Made by a program: the position numbers and the translations under genes. A stretch of DNA of 49,045 nt. It comes from Triparma columacea. Lineage: Eukaryota; Sar; Bolidophyceae; Parmales; Triparmaceae. The stretch covers positions 1 through 49,045 of the forward strand of contig BRYA01000051.1 of assembly GCA_030267965.1 (NCBI GenBank), written 5' to 3'. The number at the start of each line of letters is the position of its first letter. The first letter of the stretch is position 1. The notes beneath the pieces were generated by a model that saw only the letters and a list, made by a program, of their open reading frames with translations, searched no databases and was not told where the DNA came from. Of this stretch, positions 21,657 through 32,690 are shown one piece after another.

Positions 21657-23647
21657 TCACATGAGGGCGCTCCCTCCACTATCTAGCTGCACCGTCTCCA
21701 TTTCCTCCGCCGGGTTGAAGACCTGCGTTGTCCTCTGGGTGGGTGGGTTGTTAAAGTTCCCTCCCATCCCTCCATTCGTCATCCCTCCGTTAGCCATCCC
21801 TCCGTTAGCCATCCCTCCGTTCCCCTGTTGCGCAGCGGCGGCAGTTGCCGAGAAAAGAGGCGGCGGGGGCATCCCCGAGAGCGGCGGGGGCGGCATCCCT
21901 GAGAATCCCTTGGTATTGCCCCGTCCGCCATCTGCCCCTCCCGCTGCGCCGTTGCCTGCCCCGGACCCGCTAGAGGGGGACGAGAAACCCCCGCCTTGTT
22001 GCGTCGTCGTAGCCTTAGGCGTGGAGGCCTGTGGCACCGGTGGCGCTACCCGGACCGGTGTGTTAGTGGAAACCACTGGTATAATAGGCACCACAGGGCT
22101 GGTCTGCTGCTGCTGCTGCGGCGGCGGCGGGGGCGGCAGGCCCTGCTGTTGCTGCTGGGGACTCTGCTGCTGCGCAACCTGAAATAGCTGCTGCTGCTGC
22201 TGCTGCAGCGGTGCGTGGAAATTACTGGGAGAACCCTGTTGCTGCTGTTGTTGGAATCCCTGCGTTTGGTGGAAGTTTTGGGGCTGCTGTTGGAAAAAGC
22301 CCTGTCCCGCATATCCCTGCCCCGCCTGTTGCCCGTAACCCCCTCCCTGCTGCTGCTGCTGCTGCTGCTGTTGCTGCTGCTGGTGGTGGGGAGGAGGGGC
22401 ATAATAAGAAGGCGGCGGCTCGACGGAGTCATTGACGGCATTGTAAACGGGGTACTTGCTGCTGGCAGTCCGGAAGGTCTGATTGTGGCCTTGGTAGGCG
22501 CTCCCGGGGGTGGGGGGAGCGTAGGGCGCAGTGGGGGCGGCGGGGGGCAAGGATCCAGAGGAGGAGGTCCGGGGGGGTGCAGGTGGAGACGTCGGCATCT
22601 GAGGCGAAGGGGGGATGGGGGATGCGGCGGGGGGGGGAGGTGGCTGCTGCATAGACCCGGAGGGGGGCATAGACTGGTTGTAAAGCGCGACGCTCTGAAC
22701 CGACTTGTGGCCGTACTTTGCCTGAAGGGTAGGGTCGGAGGCGGAGCTGTGGAAGCCGTCAGATTTTATGACGCGCCCGACTGGCTGCTGGGCGTAGGAG
22801 GCCCCGTATATGCCCGGGCCTGTTGGTGGGGGTCCGCTGAATTGGGGGGGGGGGGCGACATTTGCGGGCAAGTTCCTGTCAATCCCAAACGGCAGGGTTC
22901 CCTCGGCAGTCTCCTTTACGGTCTGGGCTTGGAGCTGAATAGGGAGGAGATACTGCCTGACGTAGTCGCTCGTGCTTACATCGTACGCCGTCTTGCCCTG
23001 CGTCAGGAGAGGGGAGGGGCGAAGGGGTTAGAAGGTAGTAGTTGAAGAGGGTTGACAAAAATGCTGCAGGCTGCGATGAAGTGTGCGCGAGCGCCGTCAA
23101 TATTCTAGCTTCGCTCCTCCTCGCCAATCTCACCTCTGAGTTCCTGACTGATACCGAAGCGCTTATTGAGATGAGGTACTTGCAGGCTTCCAGCTGTCCC
23201 CCCCTTGCCGCATGGTGCAGGGGCGTGTTTCCGTGCGCGTCGAAAAGGTCCCTGTTGACCCCCTGGTCGACGGCATGGCGGAGGACTTGGAGGCAGCCGT
23301 GGCTAGCAGCCACGTGGATGGACTGGGTGGACTTGGAATCCTGGAGGATTGAAGTGATGTGGACTGAGCCGGTCTGCAGGAGAGAGAAGTAGCCTGCCTC
23401 ATCGCGGTGGCTCAGCAATTGTAAAGCCTTTTGGTTGGGGCCTGCTACTGGTGCGATGGACTCTCCTATGCTAGTGACCTGTTGTGGTGTAGTAGGAGTG
23501 TGTAGTAGGAGTAGGTGTGGGAGTGATGAGTGGGAGTGATGAGTGGGAGTGATGAGTGGGGGTGTTAGATGTTCCTCGCTTCGCTCTATTTGTCGTCTAC
23601 TCTTTCCACACTGCCTCCTCCATCATGTCCTCCATCATGTCGCTCAT
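21657..23647 (-). CDS. Ankyrin-repeat protein with Pro/Gln-rich C-terminus
   Basis: Read as three exons: 23647-23612, 23478-23134 and 22997-21657, all phase 0, giving 573 residues. Exons 2 and 3 are firm (donor GTGAGA at 23133, acceptor GACGCAG at 22998). The first 12-residue exon is tentative because its donor is the weak GTGTGG. Residues about 60-160 form ankyrin repeats (STQSIHVAASHGCLQVLRHA, GNTPLHHAARGGQLEACKYL, then GKTAYDVSTSDYVRQYLLP). The rest is low-complexity Pro, Gly and poly-Gln, with runs of up to ten or more Gln. Ankyrin repeats bind partner proteins; the Gln/Pro tail is probably disordered. I do not recognise a specific orthologue. The gene converges on the TFIP11-like gene with only 120 bases between stops. 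Confidence 0.75.
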
Positions 23648-24260
23648 CTCTCCTTTGGTCACTCGTGAATTTATTGTGAATTTATTTCTTTCAATCTTTG
23701 ATATTTTCGCTCGCCCTTCTCTCAGTCGTTATAATATTTATAAATATCCCCGTTAAGTCTCTCATAGTAACGTTTAGTACAGTATGTATGGATAAAATAG
23801 GCCAAAGGTGGCATCATAAAAACGGGAAGATGAGCATTTCTCAATTTTCTTGGCTCCAAAGAGGCAACATCTACGGCAACATCCACTCACAAAGTTATCT
23901 ATGCCGCTAGTATCTACCCCAAGTGCAGAAGCCTGTTGAGATAACCAACTATACATCGAGGGTTAGAGGAAGTGAGGGAGGACTGCAGACTTGGACTGTG
24001 AAGAGGCAAAAAGCAAAAATGGGCTCTGATGACATGGATCATTTTGCCATTTTTGCCCTGGCTCAAAATGAAGTAACCATGAAGTACGTTTTTTGGGGTG
24101 AAAAAGCATGGTCTAGTTCTGCATTATTATTAATATCAACGTCGGCGGACCCAAGCGGCGGGGGGAGAAGAAGGCGTGCAGATGGCGTTGTTTGCAGAAT
24201 CATAGTCCTCCCCATTTCATAATCCCACTCAAAATTATGGGATAACCCTCGTTAGCTTGC
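23648..24260. other. Spacer, no supported gene
   Basis: These 613 bases lie between the start of the ankyrin gene and the stop of the next minus-strand gene. The sequence is AT-richer than its flanks. Short ORFs on both strands (for example 23774-23956 and 23923-24222) show no domain, no good start context and no splice partners, so I do not call them. Confidence 0.4.
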
Positions 24261-26210
24261 TCACCCATGCGATGAGAACTTTCCCTTGTAGATCCACGCC
24301 GTGTGCTCTGAGGGTGCGTTGTTGCAGTCGTAGCCACCAAAATACACAGTATCGGGCTCCTCGGCAAACGGGGACTGGCAGAAAGTGCGGACGGCCGTGA
24401 GCACGGGCTGCGTTTGGCTGGGTGAGGCGCGAGGCCCGCCCACTTCCATGACCTCGTACGCTCCGGGGCCTTTCCGGATGACAACCCCCCCACCCGCCCA
24501 ATAGCCATGGTGAGGCTTTGTTTGGCCGGGGTCCACTGGAAGCTGCGCCATGGCCTGCCTTGTCAAAACCATCTCGAACCCGGCCAAGTTTAATGACGTC
24601 GAGCCGATCCGCACTTCATTCATGTTGTTGTACGCCGCCAGGATGTAATGGATATCAGTCTGTTTCGTGTACTCTTTTGCCAGGGATTGGATAGAGCACT
24701 CTTCCACAATGTCGCCCTGCGAGTCACCTTCCTGGGTAAAGTCCGCCCGCAGGATGTAGCCCACAGACTGACCATTGGGTGTCCAGCAGAACAAGAGGGA
24801 ACTGCCCGTTCCACTAAACGAAGGCACGGCGGTCATGCCTCTCAACCCCCCGACAGCATCTTTTAGCTCGCCGTCTTGAGAGCGCATGTTGGTCACGTCC
24901 ACGACCACCTTCCACACCGGTTTCTGGCCGTCGACCCTTCGTAGGATCCAGGCGCCGCTGGACAAATACAGTCTCCCTCCCGACACAACCAACGCAAGCG
25001 GTCGTATTTGCAGTGCACGAGGATTCCCGACTAGCGACAAGTCTAACTTCTCTGAAACCTTGTCCCACACCACGTGACCTGGGTTCTTGCTGCTTGGGTC
25101 GTAGCACCCGGAAATCACCCCCGAGTAGTCATGTAACGCAAACAAGCGTTCGACGCCGGTGACACTGTCGCGGTAGACTGTCAACGCGCGTGCCACGCTC
25201 TCCCCCCTGAAATCTTTGGGAACACTGTACCTGACCTCGTGCCATACATGCTGCGCTCCCTTATTTTTTTTGTTCTTGTCGTCCCGGAATAACATGAAGT
25301 TGCCATTTGCCGCCAATCCATAAATTGCCACCAGCTGCTGCACCGGCGGGTTCAACACCTGGCCCTTGTAGTCTCGAGTCCACGTGATGGTTTTCAGGCA
25401 CGAAATACGAGTGGCGAATTTTGACGAGTGTTGGCCTTGCATGTCCACCACCCACTTGCCTCCCGCGCGGTCGAGGCGAGCGATGCAGGGCTGCAAACGA
25501 GCAAACTGTTTCTTCTGGAAGGCGGGGCTCATCCACATACCAAAGGAGGCAAACAGCTGCCCACCGTACGCCTCGATGTGCATGGTCTCGGTGCCCGTCA
25601 TCTTTTTCTCATCCGTGCCCATCGCGCGGGCGCCGAACAGCAGGGATGGCTGCCACTCCACACGGTGGCCGGATAACAGGGAGGGCGCATAGGAAGAGGG
25701 CAGCAATATGGGCAGGGGCTGTTTCAGTTCCACCTGCCGCTGTTGTTGGCACAACGTGCCGTGGCTTCCGTTTAGCTGGCACCCTTTACAACAGAAACCG
25801 TGGCCCTGTGTGGTGTGTGCGTAGAACTTGCAGTTCTGGCGCTGACAGTTGACCCATTCCTTCTGTTCAGCAGGCTGGCTGGCTGGCTGGTTGGTTGGTT
25901 GGTTGGTTGGTTGGTTGGCAGGGCTTGAACCTTTTGGATGCTTCTGTTCCGTAGTACCGGGGTGGTTGGCAGGGCTTGAATTTTTTGGATGCTTCTGTTC
26001 CGTAGTACCCTTGCTCTGCCGCTGCTTCTGGCACAACAAGCCGTGACTCCCGTTGCTCTTGCACGCCGCGCAACAGAACCCGTGGCTCTGGTTGGTGTGT
26101 GCGTAGAACTCGCAGCTTTGGCGCTGACAGTTGGCACGTCCTTTCTGGGGTGCACCTTTTGGCTCCTTCTGGTTTTTGGTGTTGTCAACTCTCGAGCACT
26201 CGGCGCCCAT
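24261..26210 (-). CDS. Protein with two Cys/His modules and a probable beta-propeller
   Basis: A single exon of 649 residues; I do not recognise the family. Two near-identical modules lie at residues about 27-66 and 118-158. Each has the pattern C-x4-C-x12-C-C-x2-C-x9-C, with HGFCC and NGSHG in common. The spacing of Cys and His suggests metal binding. They are separated by a repeated linker (TTEQKHP, SSPANQP, then NQPTNQP runs). From about residue 170 to the end, repeated strand patterns (GGQLFASFGMW, QLVAIYGLAANG, ERLFALHDYSG, GGRLYLSSGAW, DTVYFGGYDCNN) look like blades of a beta-propeller. There is no signal peptide or TM segment. It may be a protein-binding adaptor, but that is a guess. 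It shares an upstream region with the scaffold gene at 26612. Confidence 0.75.
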   Translation of the reverse strand: MGAECSRVDNTKNQKEPKGAPQKGRANCQRQSCEFYAHTNQSHGFCCAACKSNGSHGLLCQKQRQSKGTTEQKHPKNSSPANHPGTTEQKHPKGSSPANQPTNQPTNQPASQPAEQKEWVNCQRQNCKFYAHTTQGHGFCCKGCQLNGSHGTLCQQQRQVELKQPLPILLPSSYAPSLLSGHRVEWQPSLLFGARAMGTDEKKMTGTETMHIEAYGGQLFASFGMWMSPAFQKKQFARLQPCIARLDRAGGKWVVDMQGQHSSKFATRISCLKTITWTRDYKGQVLNPPVQQLVAIYGLAANGNFMLFRDDKNKKNKGAQHVWHEVRYSVPKDFRGESVARALTVYRDSVTGVERLFALHDYSGVISGCYDPSSKNPGHVVWDKVSEKLDLSLVGNPRALQIRPLALVVSGGRLYLSSGAWILRRVDGQKPVWKVVVDVTNMRSQDGELKDAVGGLRGMTAVPSFSGTGSSLLFCWTPNGQSVGYILRADFTQEGDSQGDIVEECSIQSLAKEYTKQTDIHYILAAYNNMNEVRIGSTSLNLAGFEMVLTRQAMAQLPVDPGQTKPHHGYWAGGGVVIRKGPGAYEVMEVGGPRASPSQTQPVLTAVRTFCQSPFAEEPDTVYFGGYDCNNAPSEHTAWIYKGKFSSHG

Positions 26211-26611
26211 AATATGTCATCTATTGGTTGTTGTTGGTTGTTGAGGCTGGGGGGTAAAAAAATAAATTTCGGATATGATAAATTGGAAACCAAACCCATA
26301 ACACTGGTCCGCCAACCAAAAAAAGCAGGCTTTAACGTCTTTCAACTTGAAGCCGCGCCGTAATCATCCCCGTGGAACCAACCCTACTCCGCATAACCCA
26401 AACGTCGAATTCGGAGAGTTGACTTGACCCAACAGTGACAAAGGTCAACAGCTCTGAGCCGCCCCAAACCCCAAGAATATTCATCCCACCATCGTCATCG
26501 CAACCTCTCACTAGACTCAACTATCCTTTTATCTTTTTTTCCTAGGCTTCGACCCTTTGTCTTTACTCTCTAGACCCGAATTGTGTAGTAATCGTTATTT
26601 CCTACCCCACG
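26211..26611. promoter_or_regulatory. Divergent upstream region of the Cys/His-module and scaffold genes
   Basis: This 401-base gap separates two divergent start codons (26210 minus, 26612 plus) and should hold both promoters. The stretch before 26612 is pyrimidine-rich (CTTTTATCTTTTTTTCC around 26525). No further element is recognisable. Confidence 0.4.
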
Positions 26612-29600
26612 ATGGACTTTGATTCAACTTTCAGCAACTCGGCCCTTGTCGTCCAGTCCGCATCGGACCGGATAAAGCAAGTAAAGGCCATGGCTAACAC
26701 TGTTCACATGAAGGATAGGACTCGGAGAGGTTACAATAGGCATATCGATGGGCACAGGCCTCAGCTGCTGAGGGGGGGGACAAAGAAAAAGAAGAGGAAG
26801 AAGAGGAGAAAGGTGGGGGAGCAAGAGGAAGGGCGGTCGGGTGGGGAGGGGGGGGAGGGTCTAGGGGGTGCGTCTAGACCCTCTAGCCCTCAAACTGACG
26901 AGATGCATGAACACAATGTGGGGTTGGAGGTGCATGGGGTGGGGGGGATTACGGGGGAAGGGGACGGAGCAGGGAGGGCGGCGCAGGAGAAGAAAAGGGG
27001 TAAGACGAAGAAGATATTGAAGAAGGGGAAGAAACTGATGCTAAAGGTCGGGAAAAAAGGGTTTGAAGGGAGCAAGACGACGAGGTGAGATGATTTTTTA
27101 CACAACGAGCTAAGCACTTCTGCCCGAGCCCCCTCACCCGTCATTCCAAACGAATCGTTGTCTCCGCAGCGTCTTGGATCAAGTCGGCGACCTCCATGCC
27201 ATGATGGTGAACGGCGAGAGCCAGCGTAGGGAGGTCTATGTGGAAAGACCAAGCGGTGGGGAGGCTGACGCCGCCGCTGGTGAGGGCTACAAAGGTGAAA
27301 GCCTGCTGAGGTGAGAATTGACGGATGAGGAATAAAAATAGCGTTGCGATTCTAATACAAACGGAACCATAACTGTTGGCGCTTCTCTCCTCCCTTGCAG
27401 TAGGACCGTGGACCCGAAAGCAATCTTGGGTTTTGGGTCGGCCAAGGTTCAAGACTCTGCCTCGGGGGAGATCGTTGTGAAGGTGAAGAAGAAGAGTCTC
27501 GGTGCCGGTACCAGTGCCGCTGCTCGTCTCCTCGGTCGTATGAGCGGCCGCGGCACAACCCTGAAGCGGTCACCTCCGAAGCCGGCGCCTCCGCCCCCGA
27601 AACCTACGGATGTCACGAGCGCGGAACTTCACGCGATTAAGTGGGTAGTGCTTAGGGAGACGTACCTTGATAGGCTCAAGGGCGTCACGGAAGGGATGGG
27701 AGAGACACAGCTTGGGAAACAAAGGTGAGCCATGCCATGGAAGGGGAGCGGGCAGACGAGATCAGATCAAAGTAGATCAATAAACTGTGTAACATAACAG
27801 ACTAAATCGATTTCTCTGTCCCCCGTCCCCCCTTATCCAGGGATGTAGGTGGAACGTTCGATGGTCTTCTTGGGCTCATGAGGAAGGTCAGCCTTGAGGT
27901 TGTAGACAGTATCATGCACTGGCGGACGCTAAAGGAGGAGCACGAGGGGCTAGAGAATGAGGTTTTCGTCTGGGCGGGTGTCAATTACGTACTCAAAATG
28001 TGCAGGGACACCGAATTCCTAAGGATGGTACCGGGGCTAGAGGAGGTGAGTTGAGCACGGGCAGTCAGTAGAGAGTGGCAACCAACCCAACGCTCTTTGC
28101 GACTCCTTACGTTATGAACGAATGCCAACTCCCGCCATGATCCCTTTGCGCAGTACCTGGGACTGAAGTTGAAAAGGAACCCCTTTTTCTACTTCACCCG
28201 TGTCGACGGTAGCGGGGGCAACCTCCCCGGCGTCCCGGCCATAAGGAGGGGCAAGAGCAATCTCCCTGAATGCCTTTGGGACGTCGACGAGGGGCAGGTG
28301 AAGGTTGGAAACGACGCGCTAAACGAGGAAATGATCAACAACGGGGATGCTTACCCCGACGATGAGGAGGATATGGGGGAGAGCGGGGTTTACGGGGATG
28401 ATAATGACGCGACGGGGGAAATGGATGGGGCGATGAAGGTTGCAAAGAAGAGTGCGGTGGATGCGCGGAACTTCTTCGGGAAGCTCAACAGGACATCGCA
28501 AATTATACATATGAATGCTTCGCCTGCAGCTGGCAAGGATAAAGTGCGGAACTGGAGACAGGTGAGAGGACAAGAAAGGTACACTAGAAGGCATGATATG
28601 CTTCGCTAACTAACCACCTTGTGGAATCGCAGCTTCATACGACCGCGACCTCAGCATTTGGGAGCTCGTTGGGGCACAGGTGAGAAATGGCTGACTACTT
28701 GGATTTATGCAGGAGATAGCATTGCACAATTCTACATCACACCAACGCAGTTCTCACTTCCTTTTGTCGTTCCTCCCTGCCTCTCATATCGCAGCCCCAA
28801 CAATAAAAGGTCCTCCCCAACCAAGAAGGGTACTAAAAGCATCAAGGATGCTCTCTTTACCCTCGACGGTGCGAATCGTCTCATCAACGAGATGAAGCGT
28901 GCGGTCGATATCAGAGACGCTGACACTGCCAAGGAGGGTCCTATATACGACTTTTGGCTCATTTGGAAGAAGTGGCACTGGAAGCAGCAGAACTTGAAGG
29001 CCATGGTGGAGCAGAAACGACGGAAGCTCCTTAGGGACATCTTCTACAGCTGGGCGAGCTTGGCCTACCGAAGTATCCACGCCCAAAGGCTGGCTGCACG
29101 AGCGTTGAAGAAAAAGAGGGACGCCATCATATCCGTGCTCCCACAGACAGTCGCGGCGGAGTTGAGAAAGTCGCACTTTGAGGCTTGGAGGGATTTAAGA
29201 AAAATGATGCTCAAGGTTAGGAAGTTCAGGAAGACCCATGGGGCCAAGTTCCTCGGGGTCTGCCTCGGCGCTTGGATGCACTACACGAGGATAGAATACG
29301 GCGTCAAGCGTGTGCGCAAGGTGGTGATGATTGACCTTATCAGGGACGTCTTTTATAGGTGGAGGAGGGGGGTGCAACTTCGGGACTTTCTGCTCAGGGA
29401 GAGGTACGACAAGAGGCACAAGATGACAATGGCAGGCGAAAAGTGGGTCAGGAATGCGTTTAGAGAGATGAAGAGGTTTGTCTACCACAAGAATAGGATC
29501 GTTAGCACCGAGAAGCTCGTGAAGAGGGTGAGGAAATATCACGCCTTCAACCTGTGGTTGAAAAGAATCACGGCCCACAACATCGGCTTTGGCCACTTTC

Positions 29601-32092
29601 TTGCAACGCTGATGGTCTGCATCCTCAAAACTAAGAAGATGCTAACGTTCACACCATTCAAGAGGGAGGAGGAGGAACGCGCCACTTTCGTCAGTGAGAT
29701 TATTTACAAGAGAGACGAGAGGGGTAAAAAGGAGATGAAGCAGGAAGCTCTGGAGAAGGAAGAGAGGGGGGAAAAGGTGAAAGAGAAGCTCAAGGACATT
29801 AAGTTCGTGCTAGGCAAAGACGGGGAGCTCGTACAAGAAAGGAAGGAGGGGTCGAAGGAGGAGGGTGTGGAGGGAAGCGAGGAGGAGGAGGAAGAGGAGG
29901 AAGAGGAGGAGGAGGAGGAGGAGGAGGAGGAGGAGGCGCCTCTAGTTGCTAGTAATGTTGGGACAAAAGCTGCTTTCGTTGAAGAGGAGGAGGAGGGAAG
30001 TGAGGAAGAGAGCGAGAGTGACGAGGAGAGGGAGGAAAAGGAAGAGGATGAGGAGGAGGAGGTGGACGAGGAGGAGGACGAGGAGGAAGACGAGGAGGAG
30101 GACGAGGAGGACGAGGAGGACGACAAGGAGGATGCAGAAGCTGTAGTGAAAGAAGAAGAAAAGATGGAAGAGACAAATATAGAAGAGACGAGTTTAAATC
30201 CTCGGGCGTGGAAGGAGGAGGAAAAAGGGGAGAAGGAGAAGGAGAAGGAGAAGGAGAAGGGGATGGCATCTGTTAGTCGTCCTCTGCCTATTGAGTTAAG
30301 CGAGCAAGATGACATGCTAGCAAACAGCCCCCAAGAAGCATCCCCTACACGTACACCTATGACACCCAAAAAGACCAAGACACCAAAGACATCCAAGCGC
30401 AGGATCAAGAAGAAGAAGGCGCAAGTCGAGATTGCGGACCATTCAACTCCGACCAGCAAGACCCTGCCAACCCCAGCGGTCGCGGCCACCCCTACATCGC
30501 AATCTTCCGGGTATAAGAAACAATTTTCTCTTTTTGCAAGAGATCGAGCTGCCAGGACCATAAACACGGCGATTCGCAACTACCTCGTGAGAATCCAGAC
30601 CTTTAATTGTTTCGAAGAGCAGATCAGGGCTGTTTTAACTATCGAAGCGTGGTGGCTCAATACCACCAAGGCTATCTACATCTCTTCCACGTCTTACGAG
30701 TTCGAGCATTTCCAAGCTGCCATCGCGATCCAGCGCTTCTGCAGGGTGCACGTCAAGCAGTACAAGACGAGGAGAGAGACAAGGCGCAAGACGCAGTTCT
30801 CCGCGGCTGTGCTTCAGAAGTCTTTCAGAATCCACAGCAAGAAGAGGGAGGAACAGATGAAGAACGAGAAGGCAGAGGCTATTCAGAAGACTTTTAGGAG
30901 GGCCAGCCTAATGAAGAAGATGGGGAAGATCGACGACGATGGGAATAACACTCTCCTGTACGCCGTGAAGAGCGCCAACAAGGATCTCCTAGCGACACTG
31001 ATTTTGAAGGGTTGGGACATGGAAGTTCTGAACCACCACGGGCAGAACCTCGTCCACGTCGCGTGCTCCAGTGACCACAGGGACAAGACTTCGTGCGTGA
31101 AGCTAATCCTGGATAGAATGTTCGACGCGGAGTGCCTCAAGATTGTCAATGCCAAGGATGACGAGAAGAGGACTCCCTTGCATCTGGCATGCATGAAGGG
31201 CAACAAGGAAGTCATTCTGCTGCTCTTGGAAAAGGGGGCCAAGTTGGTGAACTACGACAAGGGGGGGAAGACCCCTTTACACTATGCCGTGCTCAACGAG
31301 AGGTTCAACAACACGAGGGCGCTCCTCGATGCCGGGTTCCCTGTCGACGCCGTCGACAGTGATGGCCAGACTGCAATGCACGAGGCGGCCGCGCTCGGCA
31401 ACTGGAGGATTGGGGACATGCTTTTCCAAGCCGGGGCTAGCATGGACTGCTATGATAGCAGCAGGATGGCGCCATTGCACTACGCCGTCAACAACAACAA
31501 CTACAAATTCGCCCAGATGCTCCTCGGTAGAGGGGCCCATCCAGACATTTGCGATAGCCTGGGAAGGTCCGCGATCCACATCGCTGTCGATAACTGCAAC
31601 GTAAAGTTCCTTGAGCTCCTTTGCAAGAGCTACGCCAACGTGAACATTCGGGACCCCGACGGCAACACCCCCCTGCACTGGGCCGCCCAAGCTGACGCAA
31701 GGGACTGCATAAAGCTCCTGCTTCAGTACCACGCGGATCCAATGATCGTAAACGGGTACAACATGCCTCCTAGACAAGTGGCGAGGCAGGAGGGTTTTGA
31801 GGAGTCTGCCAAGCTCCTGCTTAACGGCCTGACTTCCGCGGAAAGCGAGATTGACCCAATGTCCATGCTGATGGGTAAGCACGTTGGGGCGGGCGAGGGT
31901 CGGGTGGAGGTGGCAGGAGAGGGCGTGGGGGAGGAGGAAGAGGGGGAGGAAGATATGTACGATCTGGGAGAGCTATGGCAGGGAGAGGGGGAGGGGGGGG
32001 GGGGGATGCGACATACAAACGGGCACTTTGATGTGCCCAAGTTCGACTTTGGGGGGCTTCAAGGCCAGGACGTCAAGAAAGTTGTGATGTAA
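26612..32092 (+). CDS. Large scaffold with Sfi1-like Trp repeats, IQ motifs and ankyrin repeats
   Basis: Seven exons join in phase: 26612-27084, 27170-27310, 27401-27724, 27841-28045, 28154-28561, 28633-28679 and 28795-32092, giving 1,631 residues. The N-terminal third is basic and unrecognised. Residues about 590-810 carry spaced Trp/aromatic helices like Sfi1 repeats (YDFWLIWKKWHWKQQ, IFYSWASLAYRS, SHFEAWRDLRK, VFYRWRRG, FNLWLKR). Sfi1 repeats bind centrin at basal bodies. A long Glu-rich stretch follows at about 900-1015. About three IQ motifs lie near 1180-1265 (AAIAIQRFCRVHVK, AAVLQKSFRIHSKK, AEAIQKTFRRAS) and should bind calmodulin or centrin. Eight or so ankyrin repeats fill about 1270-1565 (RTPLHLACMKGN, KTPLHYAVLNE, NTPLHWAAQ). 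A basal-body or ciliary scaffold under calcium control is the likely role, by inference. Confidence 0.8.
29880..30175 (+). repeat. Purine-only GAG/GAA tract encoding poly-Glu
   Basis: Two dense runs of GAG, GAA and GAC codons (about 29880-29936 and 29985-30135) encode the acidic linker of the scaffold protein. The coding strand is almost pure purine over long stretches, which makes it prone to slippage and triplex structure. Confidence 0.8.
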
Positions 32093-32152
32093 CTGTTTAT
32101 GTTTTGTTGAAAGAGTCCATCGCTTTTTTACCTAAGGTACTTTATGCCCGGC

Positions 32153-32690
32153 TCACTTTCGACCAACATCGCCCCCATCCATATCGCCCTCGACGCGAAT
32201 GTAGACGTCATCGCTCCCTGAGGGGTCTATGTCCTTGAAATCCATCAGAGACAGCGGATCAAACATTAGGGTATCATTCAGATACAAACTCTGGGTCTCC
32301 ATAGGGATACCGAGCTCCGAGGCAAGAAAAGACTTGAGTACCTCGACGGACTGCCCCATGCGAAATTCTTCCTCGACTGTGGAGCCATCAGGAAGCTCAA
32401 AGACAACCTGTTAAAGGGGCATTGGGGGGGCAAAGTGGGAAGTCAGTAACGGCGAACAAATAATGCGCCGGGCCCTTCCTTACAGACGAACTTACCATCA
32501 CCTGCGTTTCTAGTTGACGCGTCATCACCCCCTCAGCAGAGGTGTCCTTCTCATCTGCATCGACCCTCCCCCCTTCCCTTCCCAAATTCAAGGACAAACC
32601 CGGGGCCTTGGCGGGAGATCTTCCTAAAGCAGCAGAGCTGTTGGACACTTCAATGAAGGTGTCGTCTCCATCGTCAATCTTCGCTTCCAT
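32153..32690 (-). CDS. Small ubiquitin-like domain protein
   Basis: Two exons, 32690-32496 and 32407-32153, with an 88-base intron (GTAAGT...TTAACAG), phase 0, giving 149 residues. The first 60 residues are Ser/Asp-rich and probably disordered. The second exon is a ubiquitin-like fold by pattern: a beta hairpin (VVFELPDGSTVEEEF), a helix with VEVLKSFLASELGIP, then SLYLNDTLMFDPLSL, matching the ubiquitin core order. There is no C-terminal Gly-Gly (it ends GGDVGRK), so it is unlikely to be conjugated and more likely binds as an adaptor. The domain resembles the one in IQUB, a ciliary protein, but no IQ motif follows. The gene converges on the scaffold gene with 60 bases between stops. Confidence 0.65.

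Noticed and set aside
23923..24222. A possible small plus-strand gene
   Set aside because: It has no domain, no start context, no splice partner and no repeat in the window.
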